NCBI GenBank assembly: GCA_030248195.1
Contig: JASAND010013350.1
Span: forward strand, 1 to 64,000
Direction: 5' to 3'
Source of the DNA: Trissonchulus latispiculum
Lineage: Eukaryota > Nematoda > Enoplea > Enoplida > Ironidae
DNA: 64,000 nt
In this document: positions 34,815 to 47,040 of the stretch, piece after piece
Layout of the letters: the number at the start of each line of letters is the position of its first letter
Position numbering within the stretch: the first letter of the stretch is position 1
Program-made: the position numbers and the translations under genes
Notes under the pieces: model-generated
What the model was told of the DNA's origin: nothing
Seen by the model: the letters and a program-made list of their open reading frames with translations, nothing else
Databases searched by the model: none

Positions 34815-35844
34815 GTGGGTAATTTTATTGTTGAATCTTGTGTTACAGTCTGTGCAGGCCATTAGGAGTTGTAAGCAGCCATTTGGCTTTATTTCCATAA
34901 AGTCCAGTATGGCCTTTGGGTTGACACCCAATACTCTAAAATGGCTGCTGAAACTATTTTTTAGGTAAAAATCTCTAGTGAAGCTTAGAAAATTTTGAAA
35001 ATTTGCTTGTTTTTGGCAAGCGTTTGGACACCCAAAAAATCCCGAGGGGTGGCGGGAATCTTAGGAAGTGGGCAATTTCGGGGAGACCCGTCCCCCTCCC
35101 AGTAAGCATAATCCAGTGCTCGTGCGGTTCCTACTTTTCCTACTTTTTTCCAGATTCCTACTTTTTTCCTACTTGAGGCCAAAAATTCCTACTTTTTCCT
35201 ACTTTTTTCTTGGCTGGTAAATTTTATTATATTAATTTTGGTTTTCTGCTTCAATTTTACAATAATTTCGCGCCTACGGCGCAGAAAGTTTTATTTTAAT
35301 GCTCACTTTATCTCCTGAAAAGGTACACTCTCATTCTGCAGGCCAAGGCAAGTGTTTGCGAAACAAAACTGGGCTTGTCCATTTTGTTCCGAACTGTTCT
35401 CTGTATATAATATGGTTCACGTTGAGTATGGCGTCTTGCTAGAATTATGTTAACTTGTGGTGCTGCATGAACAAGGGCAAGTCTAAGAGTGGATTGGGCA
35501 TTTATATACCAGATGAATTTATGCTATGCACATGTTGCTGATCTTTTATGGAAATAATTATCCGCGGAAATAATTTGCTGGCATCCTGTTTAGTTTTTCA
35601 TGTTTCTAGCCAGGTTTTTCCTTTTTCTTTTCCTTTCCTTTTTTCGCCCTAAATTTATTTTATTTCTTTTTAACAGAGCTTCAAAAATGAAGGGATTTTG
35701 CAGGATTTTTTAGGAAGCTTACCTGTCCTTTTTGTCTGTATTTTTTCGAAGAGTTCCGGCGTCGCCGAGGTTGCTTCGCCGGGGTTGCTTCGCCGGGGTT
35801 AGATTTCAATTCTAAAGATATTTTTGGATTTTGGAAGTACTTAA

Positions 35845-38571
35845 CACGTTGAGTGTCACCCTACAGAAGTCAAAAACCTTCATAAAATTGCCACTTCGTT
35901 TTATTGCGCAGTTACAATGTATAGGTCATGCTGATTCCAAAACTACTAACGACTTTTTCCAAAAATGTTCCAGTAGATAGCAGTGGTCGAAAAAAAATGT
36001 TGACGCCGATCGGCGTCATGGCAATCATTTAATGGTAAAACAGGGTTTTTTTTGTGTAAAATACTGTGTATTTACACAAAAAAAATTAATTTACACAGTG
36101 AAAAACTAATTTACACAACAAAATACACAGCCAAATTTTCGAAAATTTTTACAAAAAGTGCTCTGAAAAAATAGTTTTCAAGTCTTTAAGTTTTAAAAAA
36201 GCTCTAGCTTTTAACTGGGGGCTGCCGCCCCCAGACCCCCGCCTGTTTCCAATGGCTTAGAATGGTTTTCTGCATTTCTGCATCAACATGGTTATGGGTG
36301 TTTTATTCTCCTAAGTCTTAATGCTTCTACTTATACAGTTGCGTATAATTTATTTTCATACTGCGTGCGAATATTCGCAAATAGCTAGTATTTATTCGTA
36401 TTTAACTATACATATGTTTTCTGAAGCTAGTATTATTCAATATGATTTCTTGTTTATCTCTTGTATATATAATAATAAAAGCAGTCAGACTGTGAGCCTA
36501 AAAATAGTTGCCATACAACCCAAGAAATATTCAATACGAAAGCTAAAGGAATACAACTTTTCAATGCCGTTTCTGCAGTTAATTTAAAAAATTTCTCAAC
36601 TGGAGGGCTCCGCCCCCCCAGACCCCCCTCCGTTCTATAATTGTTTTCTGCATTGCGACATGATTATATATAGGTGTTCCATTGTTTCTGCAAAGTATAT
36701 ATATTCTGCTTATCCAGTTGCGTATAATTTTTATTTACGTACAGCGTGCAAATATTAGTAAGACAGTATAGTATAGCTAGTATATACATATGTACGGTTC
36801 AATATCGTTTCTTGTACATATCATCTGTATCATAAAAAGCAGTGTGAGCCATAAAATTGTTGCTGTCTGCATCAATAAATATTCAAAAGCGAAAGCTAAA
36901 GGAATACAACTTTTCAATGCCGTTTCTGCCGTTAATTTAAAAAAATTTCTCAACTTCTGGGGGGCTCTTGCCCCCCAGACCCCCTCCATGTATAATTGGT
37001 GTGTCTGTACTATATGGAGCCGTCCCCGGTAGCAGTTAAAGCATCGAACCTTAGTACGTGACCAGCAAGTTTGTGAAAAAAATTATTCCAAAAAGTTGGA
37101 AAAATAAAGAATTCGTTTCAGGAGGCGAAGTGTTTTTCAGAAATTTGAATTTGTCCAATCTTATTTTTGACATTTAATGAATTAATCTTTTTAAACATTT
37201 CCATTATGAATTCTATTGCAATTTACAAAATTTTTCAACTTCTGGGGGCTCCGCCCCCCAGACCCCCGCGTGGCTTCTTTCGAGATGTTACACAAGTGCA
37301 GTTGGCATAACTTTGGCTTGAATGATCCGAAAATAACATTGTAGCAAGAAAATAACGTCTAAATGTATTTTATTTTATATTACAGTTGAAAAACGACACT
37401 TTTAAATTTTACACAGCTTCAAACAAAAATACACAGTGAAATTTAAATTTACACAAGATTTACACAGGTCCGATTTTGAAAAAAAAACCCTGTGGTAAAA
37501 GATTTTATAATGGTGCAATAAATTTGCCACATGACGCCGATCGGCGTCATATGAACACAGTGAACGAGACTAATGAACAAAAGTAAGGTAGGTGTCATTG
37601 CAAATTTTGCAGGACACTGAAAATATAGTCAGGTTCCCAAAAATCGGTAACAAAGTTCCCAAAAAAACACCAAAATTTTTTCAAAGTTTTTTCAAGACGT
37701 TTCAGTCTTCTACAGCTGTTGTAGGTAGTTAAAAACTACTTCTGTGCATGCAGAAACATGAAAAACTGCAACGCAATGTGATCATTTTGAGTGTTCGAAG
37801 AAAATAGAAAAAACTAAAAACCTTGGGTTTGACTTTTTTGGCCATGCTCGCTGATATTTGATCTGCGGGGCTTGTACGAACGAAAATTTCAAGATCCGAC
37901 TACTATGCATATAGAAACATGAAATAGTGTAACTGCAACGTAATAGGATCATTTTGGGAGTTCAGAGAAAATGGAAAAAAACGAAAACCTTGGATTTGCC
38001 TTTTTTGGTCATGCTAATATCAGATCTGGGGTGGTTTCTGCTAACGAAAGTATCAAGATCTGACTATGTTCAGAATAGAAGTTTTCTTTTTCAATGTTTT
38101 CGGATTGCAATAAAAGCTAATCTTCAAACAAATAACAGATCTCCCAACATAAATCATAAAAAGGAAGAATAAGGTAAAATTGAAAAAACATATATTTTGG
38201 CAGTCCTCGGCTCGAGGCGGTTGGCGAATTTTATTAGTAATCTGCTAGGAAATTGTTTGGTTGACCAAAGACGTAGATTCCAAAAACTTATTTACGTGTT
38301 TTAGCAAGGTATCTGGCTAAAAAGCAAAAATATAGGTTGCTTTCAAAGCTTGTTGGTGATCGGAGAAATTTCGGGACACCGCCGTTTTTTCAAGTTTCAT
38401 AGACAGAAAAACATGGAGAATTTGCCAGTGTGGACCATTTCTACATGCCACGTTTGCCTAAGCTTAAAAATTGCATTGAAAAGGTGCCTTTTGCATGACG
38501 CCGATCGGCGTCATGACAATCTTATCGTGGTTTGCCATGACGCCGATCGGCGTCAAGTGGCATTCAACGTG
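35845..38571. mobile_element. Middle element: piggyBac-type, TTAA-flanked
   Basis: TTAA at 35841-35844 and 38572-38575; ends CACGTTGAGTGTCAC and GTGGCATTCAACGTG are inverted repeats. It holds four copies of the 18-base perfect palindrome TGACGCCGATCGGCGTCA (about 36001, 37533, 38497, 38538), a likely transposase-binding site. The related sequence at 44270-44310 lacks this insertion. Without its own insertion it is about 1.27 kb and non-coding. Confidence 0.88.
36041..37492. mobile_element. Inner element: hAT-type with TGGTAAAA duplication
   Basis: Ends CAGGGTTTTTTTTG and AAAAAAAAACCCTG; exact 8-base duplication TGGTAAAA at 36033-36040 and 37493-37500. Subterminal TTTACACA motifs repeat on both sides. 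The interior carries four CTGGGGGC-type hairpin modules (36214, 36600, 36957, 37242), spaced 290-390 bases apart within partly tandem segments. No transposase. Confidence 0.92.
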
Positions 38572-39609
38572 TTAATTAAACTTGGGTCGGTGTTGCGCTT
38601 TCCTCGTCAGCTTGGCTTGAAAAGTGTTAACTGTAATGCGTAGTCTTTGTTCCAAAATTGTGTTCTTTGGAACGAGCAAATTTTAAAAATGAACAAAAAA
38701 TTAAATTTGGGTAAGGTTAAAGAAAAGAACAAAGTAGGCTCTTCACAAAGTGAAATGATTTCACGCGGTTCAAGGAATTTCTGTGAAGCGGGTAGGGTGA
38801 TGTCAGATGTGGATGAGGGTTTTTTCCCCAGTCCTGTTTATGGGGCACGAGAAGGTAGCAAATTTTGAGAATTTAATTGACTTATTTGTACGAAGCATTA
38901 TCAGAAATAGATTTTTCAAACAATGTGTAATAATTTTTCAAAGAATTTGCACCTTACGGAGTGGACATACATACATGGGTACGATTCTGAGCGGGGGAGA
39001 GCAATACCCCAACTTTAGGTGTCTGTTTATGAAATATATACTCCAAACTTTCGAGAGTTTATCCCAAAAATAGCGAACATTGTGGATTTTTTAAAATTTT
39101 TTGGTAAAAAAGTAAAAATGATTTTAAACAATTCTTTCTGTTTTTGAGAAATTTATAACACTAGTTTGCTTAAAATGTATATATATACAATTTTTTGTAA
39201 AAAATCGTTGAGGGAGGAGTCTCCCCCCTTTCTCTTCTGGCCGTGAGGGCTAACTTTTTTCTTGCAGAGGGGTCTACCCGGTTTTTTTTCGGTCAGGGAG
39301 GAACTGCATCTCCATCACATAGAAATCAATTGCTTTCATGCCTTTACCGTTTTTGGTGAAACGTGAATGTACATAGATCGGGGTTTTCTAGAATAGAATA
39401 GAATAGGTATATACTAACTAACTATAACTAACTAGGCTTAGGCAGCGCTCAACAATTTACTATGTTAAAACTCCTACGTTTTTTGAAAAATTCCTACTTT
39501 AAAATTCCTACTTTTTTGCGAAATTCCTACTTTTTCCTACTTTTTTAAGGAAAATTCCTACTTTTATTCCTACTTTTCCAAAATTGGTGCGCACGAGGAC
39601 TGCATAATC

Positions 39610-40359
39610 TTGCATTATTGAATTTTCGCTAGAGCGTTTGTTTTTGTTAAAGGCTAAGCAGCGCTTTTTAAAATCTGATTTCATCAAATTTTCGTAATTC
39701 TATTTTTGGCAAACGTTTGGTTGCTTCACCGGAGATTTTTTCGTAAAAATGAATATTTTTAGCTTAAATCCTGGCATTTTTGAGAACTTTTTGTCTGTCT
39801 GCGTGTAAAATACGTCAAAAAATACAAATTTTTAGCTCATTTTTGCAATAAAATTCTCCCCCCCCCAAAAATACCCTGTTTCACAGTTTTAGCATTTAAC
39901 GCATAGTATTAACCAAGTTATAATTATATATTTCGAAAGTCAAAGCATGTGTTGTTGTTAACAAGGCTAAAATTGTTTTAAATTTTGGTGTGGCAAATTT
40001 TTCAACACTAAAAGAAGTACATTGCATTATAACAGCTGTCACTAGGCATTCTAACTCGGCTAAGATTCAAAGGTGTATTAAGATACGTATATACATAAAA
40101 ATACGCGCCGACGGCGCGAAAATTTTTTCAAAAAGTATTTGAAACTCGCTTAATTTTCATCTGCAGTGCTTGTGCGATTCCTACTTTTCCTACTTTTGGT
40201 GAGGTTTTTGGTTAGTTTACACTATTTGCGGCAAATCAATGGATAATATAGCACAACTTGTCAGAAATCAGCTGAAATAGGAAATTGTTTAAAAATTCGT
40301 TGCTGGGCAAGTTAAGCCGTAGCCACGAAAACTTTATATCGTTGAATTCAGCTCAGATT
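39610..40359. repeat. Repeat debris
   Basis: 39720-39890 is a partial G-run MITE right end (TTCACCGGAGATTTTTT ... AAAATACCCTG). 40100-40115 is a CGCGCCGACGGCGCG hairpin. About 40166 is a lone left end of the 35114 element (CAGTGCTTGTGCGATTCC). No coding sequence. Confidence 0.6.
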
Positions 40360-40870
40360 AAACTTTATGATAGTGTTATTTTTATTTGACTTGTTAATCC
40401 ACTTTTGCTGGATTCGCATTGTCGAAATTTTGGGTCAAAAAGTGGTGTTTTTCGAAAAAATCGATTTTCAAATATTGAAAAACCACATATATCATATGAA
40501 AGCTGACACGTAAGTGGTCCTGAAAATCCAATTAAAAATTTTTTGCACCGAGTGAGTCGCGAGTGATAGCCGGTCAAAGATGAAAAAGCGGCAAAGATCA
40601 AAGGATTTTGAAAATCGAAAAAATGGAATAACTATCGCGATTTTTGACGAAATGGGTTGATATTCGGGATTCTAATTGTCTGGGATATGGGCTAATTTTC
40701 CACTGAACGGCTGGTTCCTGGCTTCTACTGATCTTTCAAAACTTAAAAAATCGGCTTCTTTTGATGAATTTTAATTTTTAAAAAAATTTTTCTCAACCAA
40801 AAGAAAGTTCATGCCATGACGGTTCAGAAAATATATACACTGCTGCAGCAAAAATGTACCGGTAATTCAG
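40360..40870. repeat. Single arm related to the 9911-12935 element
   Basis: Shares GGTCAAAAAGTGGT, GAAAAAGCGGCAAAGATCAA and GAAAATATATAC with the right arm at 12430-12935, same orientation. No mirrored partner within several kb, so it is a truncated copy. Confidence 0.7.
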
Positions 40871-41590
40871 TATCATAGGGGTCGCGGTAGCGACCCCTAT
40901 AATATGAGTGAAAATGGTCGAATGACCGTGTAAAACAAGGCTGCGCAGAAGCTGCGCAGATCCTGCGCAGATTATGTGCGCAAAAAATTGTACGTGTCGA
41001 GTTTAGTATGTTCGCCAAGTTTCATCCCCGTACCACTTTCCGTTAAAAAGTTATGCCAAAAATCGCTTACGAGAGTGATGTTTTTTTTCCGGTTTCTCGC
41101 TTTTGATGTCTCATAAGGGGGTTTTGTAGCTTGAATAACTACAGATAGAAAAATTTTTGCCTATGAAACCCATATATATTCTTGTAGTACAAATCAAAAA
41201 TAAGAAAATAAGCTAGTTTTTATGCCTCCCAGAGCCGGAAAAAATTTTTGGCTGGGGGCCAAAGTCGGCCAAAACGCTAAAATGGCCAAAAAGTATGCTT
41301 CAAAGGCGCCTTAATAAGTCAGATTGGGCTATATATGGGGTAATACTGACTATATGGTTAAACAGTACACATATCGGGGTCGTTCAAATGCTATATGATT
41401 TTCCGTCTCTGCGAGTAATTTTTCGGTACTGGCCGGCCAAAGTTGGTGAATTTTGGGTCGAACTTTGAACTTAATTTTTTCGCTTATTTTGCTACATGGG
41501 TGGCTCAAATTTTGCATAGAAAGGTTTTTTGGGACGGAGAATCGATTCCCGCTATCAGTTTTGCTGCCCGAGTAGCCCAAGTTGCTGGGC

Positions 41591-41950
41591 TGGTTCCACT
41601 TGACCGTCTGAGGGGTCAGTTCGGTAACCGCTTCCTGGAGGTCCATAGTAGGCTTTACTTTGCCTCTCCAAACTTTGTCTATAGGGGTTTTCTGGTGCGC
41701 CCAGCTCATTCCCGGTGTCCGTTTTGCCGTCTGACCCACCCATCTTGCTGTGCTGGTTCCACTTTGCCGTCTGGAGGGTCCGGTCGGTACCGACTTCCGG
41801 GAACACCATATAGGACTGGACATAGCCTCTCAAAACATTGTCTATAGGGGTTTTCTGGTGCGCCCAGCTCATTCCTGGCATCCGTTTTGCCGTCTGACCC
41901 ACCGATCTTGCTGTGCTGGTTCCACTTTGCCATCTGGAGGGTCAGGTCGG
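41591..41950. repeat. 163-base tandem repeat, ~2.3 copies
   Basis: TGGTTCCACTT recurs at 41591, 41754 and 41917. Each unit contains GTCTATAGGGGTTTTCTGGT and GCGCCCAGCTCATTC. Long frames on both strands arise from the repeat and are not taken as genes. Confidence 0.88.
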
Positions 41951-41959
41951 TGGGAGGTC

Positions 41960-42640
41960 ATGGGGTCAAAAATGAAATTTTCCAAAAGTGGTCAAATTTG
42001 GTACCAAATGAAAGCCCTCAGTGAGCTGAGCAACTTTTGTCATAGAGCTGCATGCTCAAAGTGGCTGTAGAGTGCTGTGGTGGGGTGGGGACTTAGGCGA
42101 TTTTCGGTCCAAAATGAAATTTTCCAAAAGTGGTCAAATTTGGTATTAAATGAAAGCCCTCAGCGAGCTGAGCAACTTTTGTCTTAGAACTGCATGCTCA
42201 AAGTGGCTGTAGAGTGCTGTGGTGGGGTGGGGTGGGGACTTAGGCGATTTTCGGTCAAAAATGAAATTTTCCAAAAGTGGTCAAATTTGGTACCAAATGA
42301 AAGCCCTAAGCGAGCTGAGCAACTGTTGTCATAGAACTGCATGGTCAAAGTGGCTGTAGAGTGCTGTGGTGGGGTGGGGTGGGGACTTAGGCGATTTTCG
42401 GTCAAAAATGAAATTTTCCAAAAGTGGTCAAATTTGGTACCAAATGAAAGCCCTAAGCGAGCTGAGCAACTGTTGTCATAGAACTGCATGGTCAAAGTGG
42501 CTGTAGAGTGCTGTGGTGGGGTGGGGTGGGGACTTAGGCGATTTTCGGCCAAAAATGAAATTTTCCAAAAGTGGTCAAATTTGGTACCAAATGAAAGCCG
42601 TAAGCGAGCTGAGCTACGTTTGTCATAGAACTGCATGCTC
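41960..42640. repeat. 142-147-base tandem array, five copies
   Basis: AATGAAATTTTCCAAAAGTG recurs at 41971, 42113, 42260, 42407 and 42554. The 5-base length step comes from an extra GGGGT in later units. The unit shares its core with the array at 49200-49900. Confidence 0.93.
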
Positions 42641-42680
42641 AAAGTGGCTATAGTGGAGCATACATATATAAAATAATAGA

Positions 42681-43486
42681 AAACAAGAACAAAAAGTGCT
42701 CCTTCGTCTCATGTAAAATACATATGAGTCTTCGTAGGCAGGTTGTACAAAAGCAAAAACTAGCCTGTAAAATACATATGAGTTCCGTAGGGAGGTTGTA
42801 AATTAAGGAAAACAAGTTGCAACTGCTTAACATATGAGCCTGTCCTACAACGAGGCTCATATTGGCGTCACAGTGCATTCCACATTAAAGCCTCATTAAA
42901 GAATCTCAGCTTCATCCACATTACGGCAAAATGAATAGACGTTGTGGCCCAGAAGAAATGGACTGAAGTGAACTATATACGACTGCTTAAGCTGAACTGT
43001 ACATGCATCTTGATGTTTCCTGAAACACTATGGCACACCTAATATATATTTTGCGATACGCTGTGGTACACGGTAAACCTAATGCATTCTCGAAACACTT
43101 TTACATACCCACGCAGAATGCGTTCCCACTTGGCTGTGAGTCAGAGCGCCTCATGGCGTATATACCGTATTGAGCATATGCACACTATAATGACTGATCA
43201 ACAAGCTATGTGCAGGATAATTTGTAATGAAAAGCTTTATGCAGTATGTATTTATATAAAAGTAAAAGAATATCTGCAAATTATTCGTATTATGACATAC
43301 GCCAATATGAGCCTCGTTGTAGGACAGGCTCATATGTTAAGCAGTTGCAACTTGTTTTCCTTAATTTACAACCTCCCTACGAAACTCATATGTATTTTAC
43401 AGGCTAGTTTTTGCTTTTGTACAACCTGCCTACGAAGACTCATATGTATTTTACATGCGACGAAGGAGCACTTTTTGTTCTTGTAA
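42681..43486. mobile_element. Foldback element with ~187-base arms
   Basis: 42681-42868 and 43299-43486 are reverse complements with few differences. Each arm repeats ACTCATATGTATTTTACA-like and CATATGAG motifs. The centre of about 430 bases is unique and non-coding. Confidence 0.9.
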
Positions 43487-43724
43487 ACAAACCAATTTCG
43501 CTCTTACATTTTTGATCATACTTTAGTTCAGAACTGTTCTCCGTTTATATGTTTCACGTTGAGTATATAGCCTCTTACTAGAGTTATGTATACTTCTTGT
43601 AGTGCTGCGTGAAGGGCACGTATAAAAGAATGGAGTGGGGCTACGTATATTGTGCTCAAAATTGCCATAATGCATGCACAGTACTAATTTTAAGGCAGTT
43701 TCGCATCGCAATCGCTGTGCTTCC

Positions 43725-44075
43725 ACCCGTATTAGGCTGTATATTATGTATCATAGAGCAGCACACTTGGAGCTCGTCTCACTTTGGTGCAAAGGCTGCC
43801 ATGCCGTTGTTTTTGCATGGAAGTCTTGTGCTGTGTGCTGCTCTCGGGCTAGCCGCCAAATATGGTAACGCTGAGGCCCCCACGGAGCATTTTCTAAAAG
43901 GAGGAGACGTCATTCGTCGTGATGTCGACCAGACTTTAAGACTCCTTTTGGCAACTTGGTTGAGTTGTTTTATAACCAACCTTACGGGGCCAGTTTCCTG
44001 GCTAACACTTCGTACCGTCGGGTGATGATCATCAGATTGTGATGTCTTAAATGCAGCAAACAACAACAACAAATT
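43725..44075 (+). mobile_element. Short retroelement 3'-end repeat with (CAA)n tail, copy 1
   Basis: Resembles 46140-46482 over about 330 bases (GTGCTTC(C/T)ACCCGTATTAG ... GGGTGATGATCATCA) and ends in CAACAACAACAA. The A-rich simple tail and repeated 3' part suggest a SINE or a 5'-truncated LINE. The open frame through it is not recognisable. Confidence 0.65.
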
Positions 44076-44567
44076 TAAATAACCAGAATCAAAACCAATC
44101 AACTTGAAATTTTTAAATTTGGCTTTTGAATTATGCAAGGTAAGGTTCTTATTCTTGCAGATAGCTTTGTGTAGCATAGTTAGAACCGACATATTTCAAT
44201 CCTAAAATTTTTACCTGTATTTTTGAAGATTTCAGGCTTCGCTGGGGTTTAGATTTTAATTTTGAAGATCTGTTTTGATTTCGAAAGTATTTTACTTGAT
44301 TAGCTTGGGTTGGTGTTGAGCTTTTCTCGCCATCTTGGCTAGAAAAATGTCAACTGCCCAGTTTTTGTTCCAAAGTTCTGTTCTTTGTAACACATTTCTT
44401 GGAAAAGAACAAATTTTAAAAAATGAAGAAAAAGTTAAATTTGGTTACGGTTAAAGAAAGAAAGTAGGCCCGTCATATGAGTGGAATAATGTCATGCGGT
44501 TCAAGAAATTAGGGTGAAGCTGTCAGATGTGGAAGAAGGTTTTGGTCCTGCTTCTGGGCCACGAGAA

Positions 44568-44885
44568 CTGGCATTTTTTTAGTGGGGGGGGGTGGGGGCC
44601 CCCAATTTTCGGTTCCCCCTCCACTTTTCGGAGCCCCCCACTTTTCGGCAAGCCACCCACTTTTTTGGGGGTCGCCCAAAAGTGTCAAAAAATTAGGTTT
44701 TTGAGGTCAAATTTTAAAAATTTTTCTCAATTAGCTAATTTATGGACTTATAAGCTCATTTTAAACCTAAAAACAGCGATTTTTTGCGTTTTTAGCTTAA
44801 AAATGCTAATTTTTCGCTAAAAATTTCGGTATATTTTACATTTGCCTCGCCCCCCCCCACTTTCAAAACCCTAAAAAAATGCCAG
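44568..44885. mobile_element. G-run MITE with GAGAA duplication and empty site
   Basis: Ends CTGGCATTTTTTTAG and CTAAAAAAATGCCAG. GAGAA lies at 44563-44567 and 44886-44890. The paralogous copy at 38846-38856 reads CACGAGAAGGTAGC with a single GAGAA and no insert, which confirms a 5-base target duplication. Confidence 0.93.
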
Positions 44886-46139
44886 GAGAAGGTAGCGAAT
44901 CTTGTGAATTTAATAGACTTATTTATGCACAAAATGTGTATGCGTAAGTTTAAAGCTATTGAATTGATTATTATCAGACATTAATTTTCAGACAATGTGT
45001 AATGATACTTCAAAGAATTTACATGGGTCCGATTCTGAGCGGATGCTTCAGGGGTCTGTTCCTGAAATATTCCAAAATTTTGAGGGGGTTTATCTCAACA
45101 ATAGCGAACATTGGGGATTTTTTATAATCTTTGTTAAGAAAGTAAAAATGACAATTCTAACCAATTTTTTCGATTTTTGAAAAATTTGAAAAATTGTTGT
45201 AAAATGTCCAGTTTTTCGTAAAAAATCGTTGACGAAGAAGTCTCACCCTTTTCCCTTCTGTCCGAGAGAGTCTAACTCTGTTTTCTTCTTGCAGAGAGGT
45301 CTACCCGTTTTTTTGCGGGTCAGGGTGGAGACTGCACTCATTCTCTCAAGTTATCCCATGCGTGCCGAGGAAACTTGGTAGTTTTTATCTGTAGCTTTTA
45401 ATGTTTTATATGTATGTTGATCTGATAATGCACCATTCAATAGCTTTAAATTTACGCATACCCATTTTTTGTGCACAAATATATAAGTCTATTAAATTCT
45501 CAAAATTCGCTACCTTTATATAATATGTTATCACGTGGAAATCAATTGCTTTGATGGCTTTCCGTTTTTTCGGTGAAATGTGAAAGTGGGTAGATCGGGG
45601 TTTTCTAGAATAAAGTGTATTAACACAAACAAGAAACTAACTAACTACGCAGTACTCAACAATTTACTATGCTAAAACTCGTAGTTTTTAGCAAAATTTC
45701 TACTTTAAAATTCCTACTTTTTTGCAAAATTCCTACTTTTTCCTACTTTTTTGAAGAAAATTCCTACTTTTTCAAAATTGGTGCGCACGAGGCCTGCATC
45801 ATCTGAAACAACTGAAAATATCTACTCATGGCAATAAATTTTTGCGAAACTTTACGCAGAGCTCCGAAAAAAGTTTGCTGAATTTTCAAAAAGTGCGGAA
45901 TTTCGCAGTTTTTCCCAAAAAACAGGGCCCATAGGTCTCTTTCCACTACTTGCTGCCATGACGTTGCCTGCCGACCGGGTGGTTTCCGCCAGTGACCAGG
46001 GATAGGGGAGAAAAAAGCTGCCCCGGTGCCCGTGAAAGATCTATCCGCCCTAAGTGGCCCAGCCTTGGAGGTGTAGGTTGATAGCCGTCTGTGGTTGTGG
46101 CATATGTTGTAGAGGTCCACATATGTGTAGAGTTTATCG

Positions 46140-46482
46140 CTGTGCTTCTACCCGTATTAGTCTATATCATTGAACAGCACACTTTGAGTTCGTTTCACTT
46201 TGGTGCAAAGGCTGTTATAGCCGTTGAAGACTTGTGCTGTGTGCTGCTCCTCGGGCTAGCCGCCAGATATGGCAGCGCCGAGGCCGACGGAGCATGTTGC
46301 TTAAAAAGGAGGAGACGTCATCCGTCGTGATGTCGACCAGGCTTTGAGACTCCTTCTGGCAACTTGGTTGAGTTGTTTTTGTCCAACCTTACGGGGCCAG
46401 TTTCCTGGCTAAACATTTTGCACCTTCGGGTGATGATCATCACATTGTGATGTCTAATGCAGCAAACAACAACAACAACAAG
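46140..46482 (+). mobile_element. Short retroelement 3'-end repeat with (CAA)n tail, copy 2
   Basis: Second copy of 43725-44075, ending in CAACAACAACAACAA at 46468-46482, immediately before the RTE-like fragment. It probably inserted there. Confidence 0.65.
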
Positions 46483-46484
46483 GT

Positions 46485-47040
46485 CCGTATTTCGAATATT
46501 GCCTTGCCGCTTAATTCTTAGCGTGGTGCGTAGGCAGGTACGTTCGAAAACCTCCAGTTTCTGAAGGTCCGATTTTCCCACTACCTATGATTCTCTGGCA
46601 TGTAGTAGCACAGGCATAACCATAGCATCGAATACCCTCAACTTCGTTTTTATGGATATCTGCCGCCGGGACCAAAAGCGTTTGTATAGTATAGTTGACG
46701 AAAACAGCACTATATAGCCTTGACCAGTCTGGCATCAGTTTCAGAACCCTGATCTCAGCCATTGGAATCAGTTTCAGAACCCTGATCTCAGCCATTGGAG
46801 ACAATGTTGCCCAAGTATGGAAAATTACGAACTCTTTCCACTGGTTCTTCGTTGACAGTGACGTTACCAGGGCCTTCGGCACCGGTGACCGGAGAAACAA
46901 CTTTGCGTTTCCCTGCATTTAACTGAAGGCCGACCAGTCGGCCATACCCATAAACCCGGTTACACTGTTGCTGCAGTCGTTCTTCGGAGCTAGCTGGCAA
47001 CTTGTCTAACTGGTGCCCCAGGGAAATAGAATCCATTTGG
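46485..47040 (-). mobile_element. RTE-like LINE fragment
   Basis: Minus-strand frames give LVGLQLNAGKRKVV, EEPVERVRNFPYLGNIVSNG and LEVFERTCLRTTLRIKRQGN. These are the thumb and post-polymerase motifs typical of RTE/BovB-like reverse transcriptases (LGLKLNxxKTK, FxYLGSxIS, FxRRCLRRIL). Frames change several times and an internal 30-base duplication (46734-46798) is present. Inactive remnant. Confidence 0.75.

Larger units (their letters stand above)
35114..39601. mobile_element. Outer hAT-like element of a nested stack
   Basis: Begins CAGTGCTCGTGCGGTTCC and ends GGTGCGCACGAGGACT, inverted repeats. The 8-base duplication GCATAATC lies at 35106-35113 and 39602-39609. Subterminal regions carry many TTCCTACTTTT copies in both ends. 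Removing the inner insertion leaves about 1.76 kb with no transposase frame. A second copy (43528-45795) and a lone left end (about 40166) are nearby. The 8-base duplication and CAGTG end suggest hAT (inference). Confidence 0.82.
43528..45795. mobile_element. Second copy of the 35114-39601 outer element (left-truncated)
   Basis: Parallels 35340-35830 and then 38576-39600 (landmarks GAACTGTTCTC, TTCACGTTGAGTAT, GGGCCACGAGAA, CGCACGAGGCCT). It lacks the inner piggyBac-type insertion and so preserves that site. It carries its own later insertions at 43725-44075 and 44568-44885. Confidence 0.8.

Noticed and set aside
34819..34820. GTAATT as donor for the second found ALG2 exon
   Set aside because: It leaves phase 0, while the next exon needs phase 2; GTGGGT four bases earlier joins in frame.
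41350..41933. Overlapping 115-157-codon frames on both strands
   Set aside because: They follow the 163-base tandem repeat and have no recognisable domain.
42184..42642. 152-codon minus frame with repeated protein units
   Set aside because: It is the 147-base tandem array (a multiple of three) read in a frame that happens to stay open.
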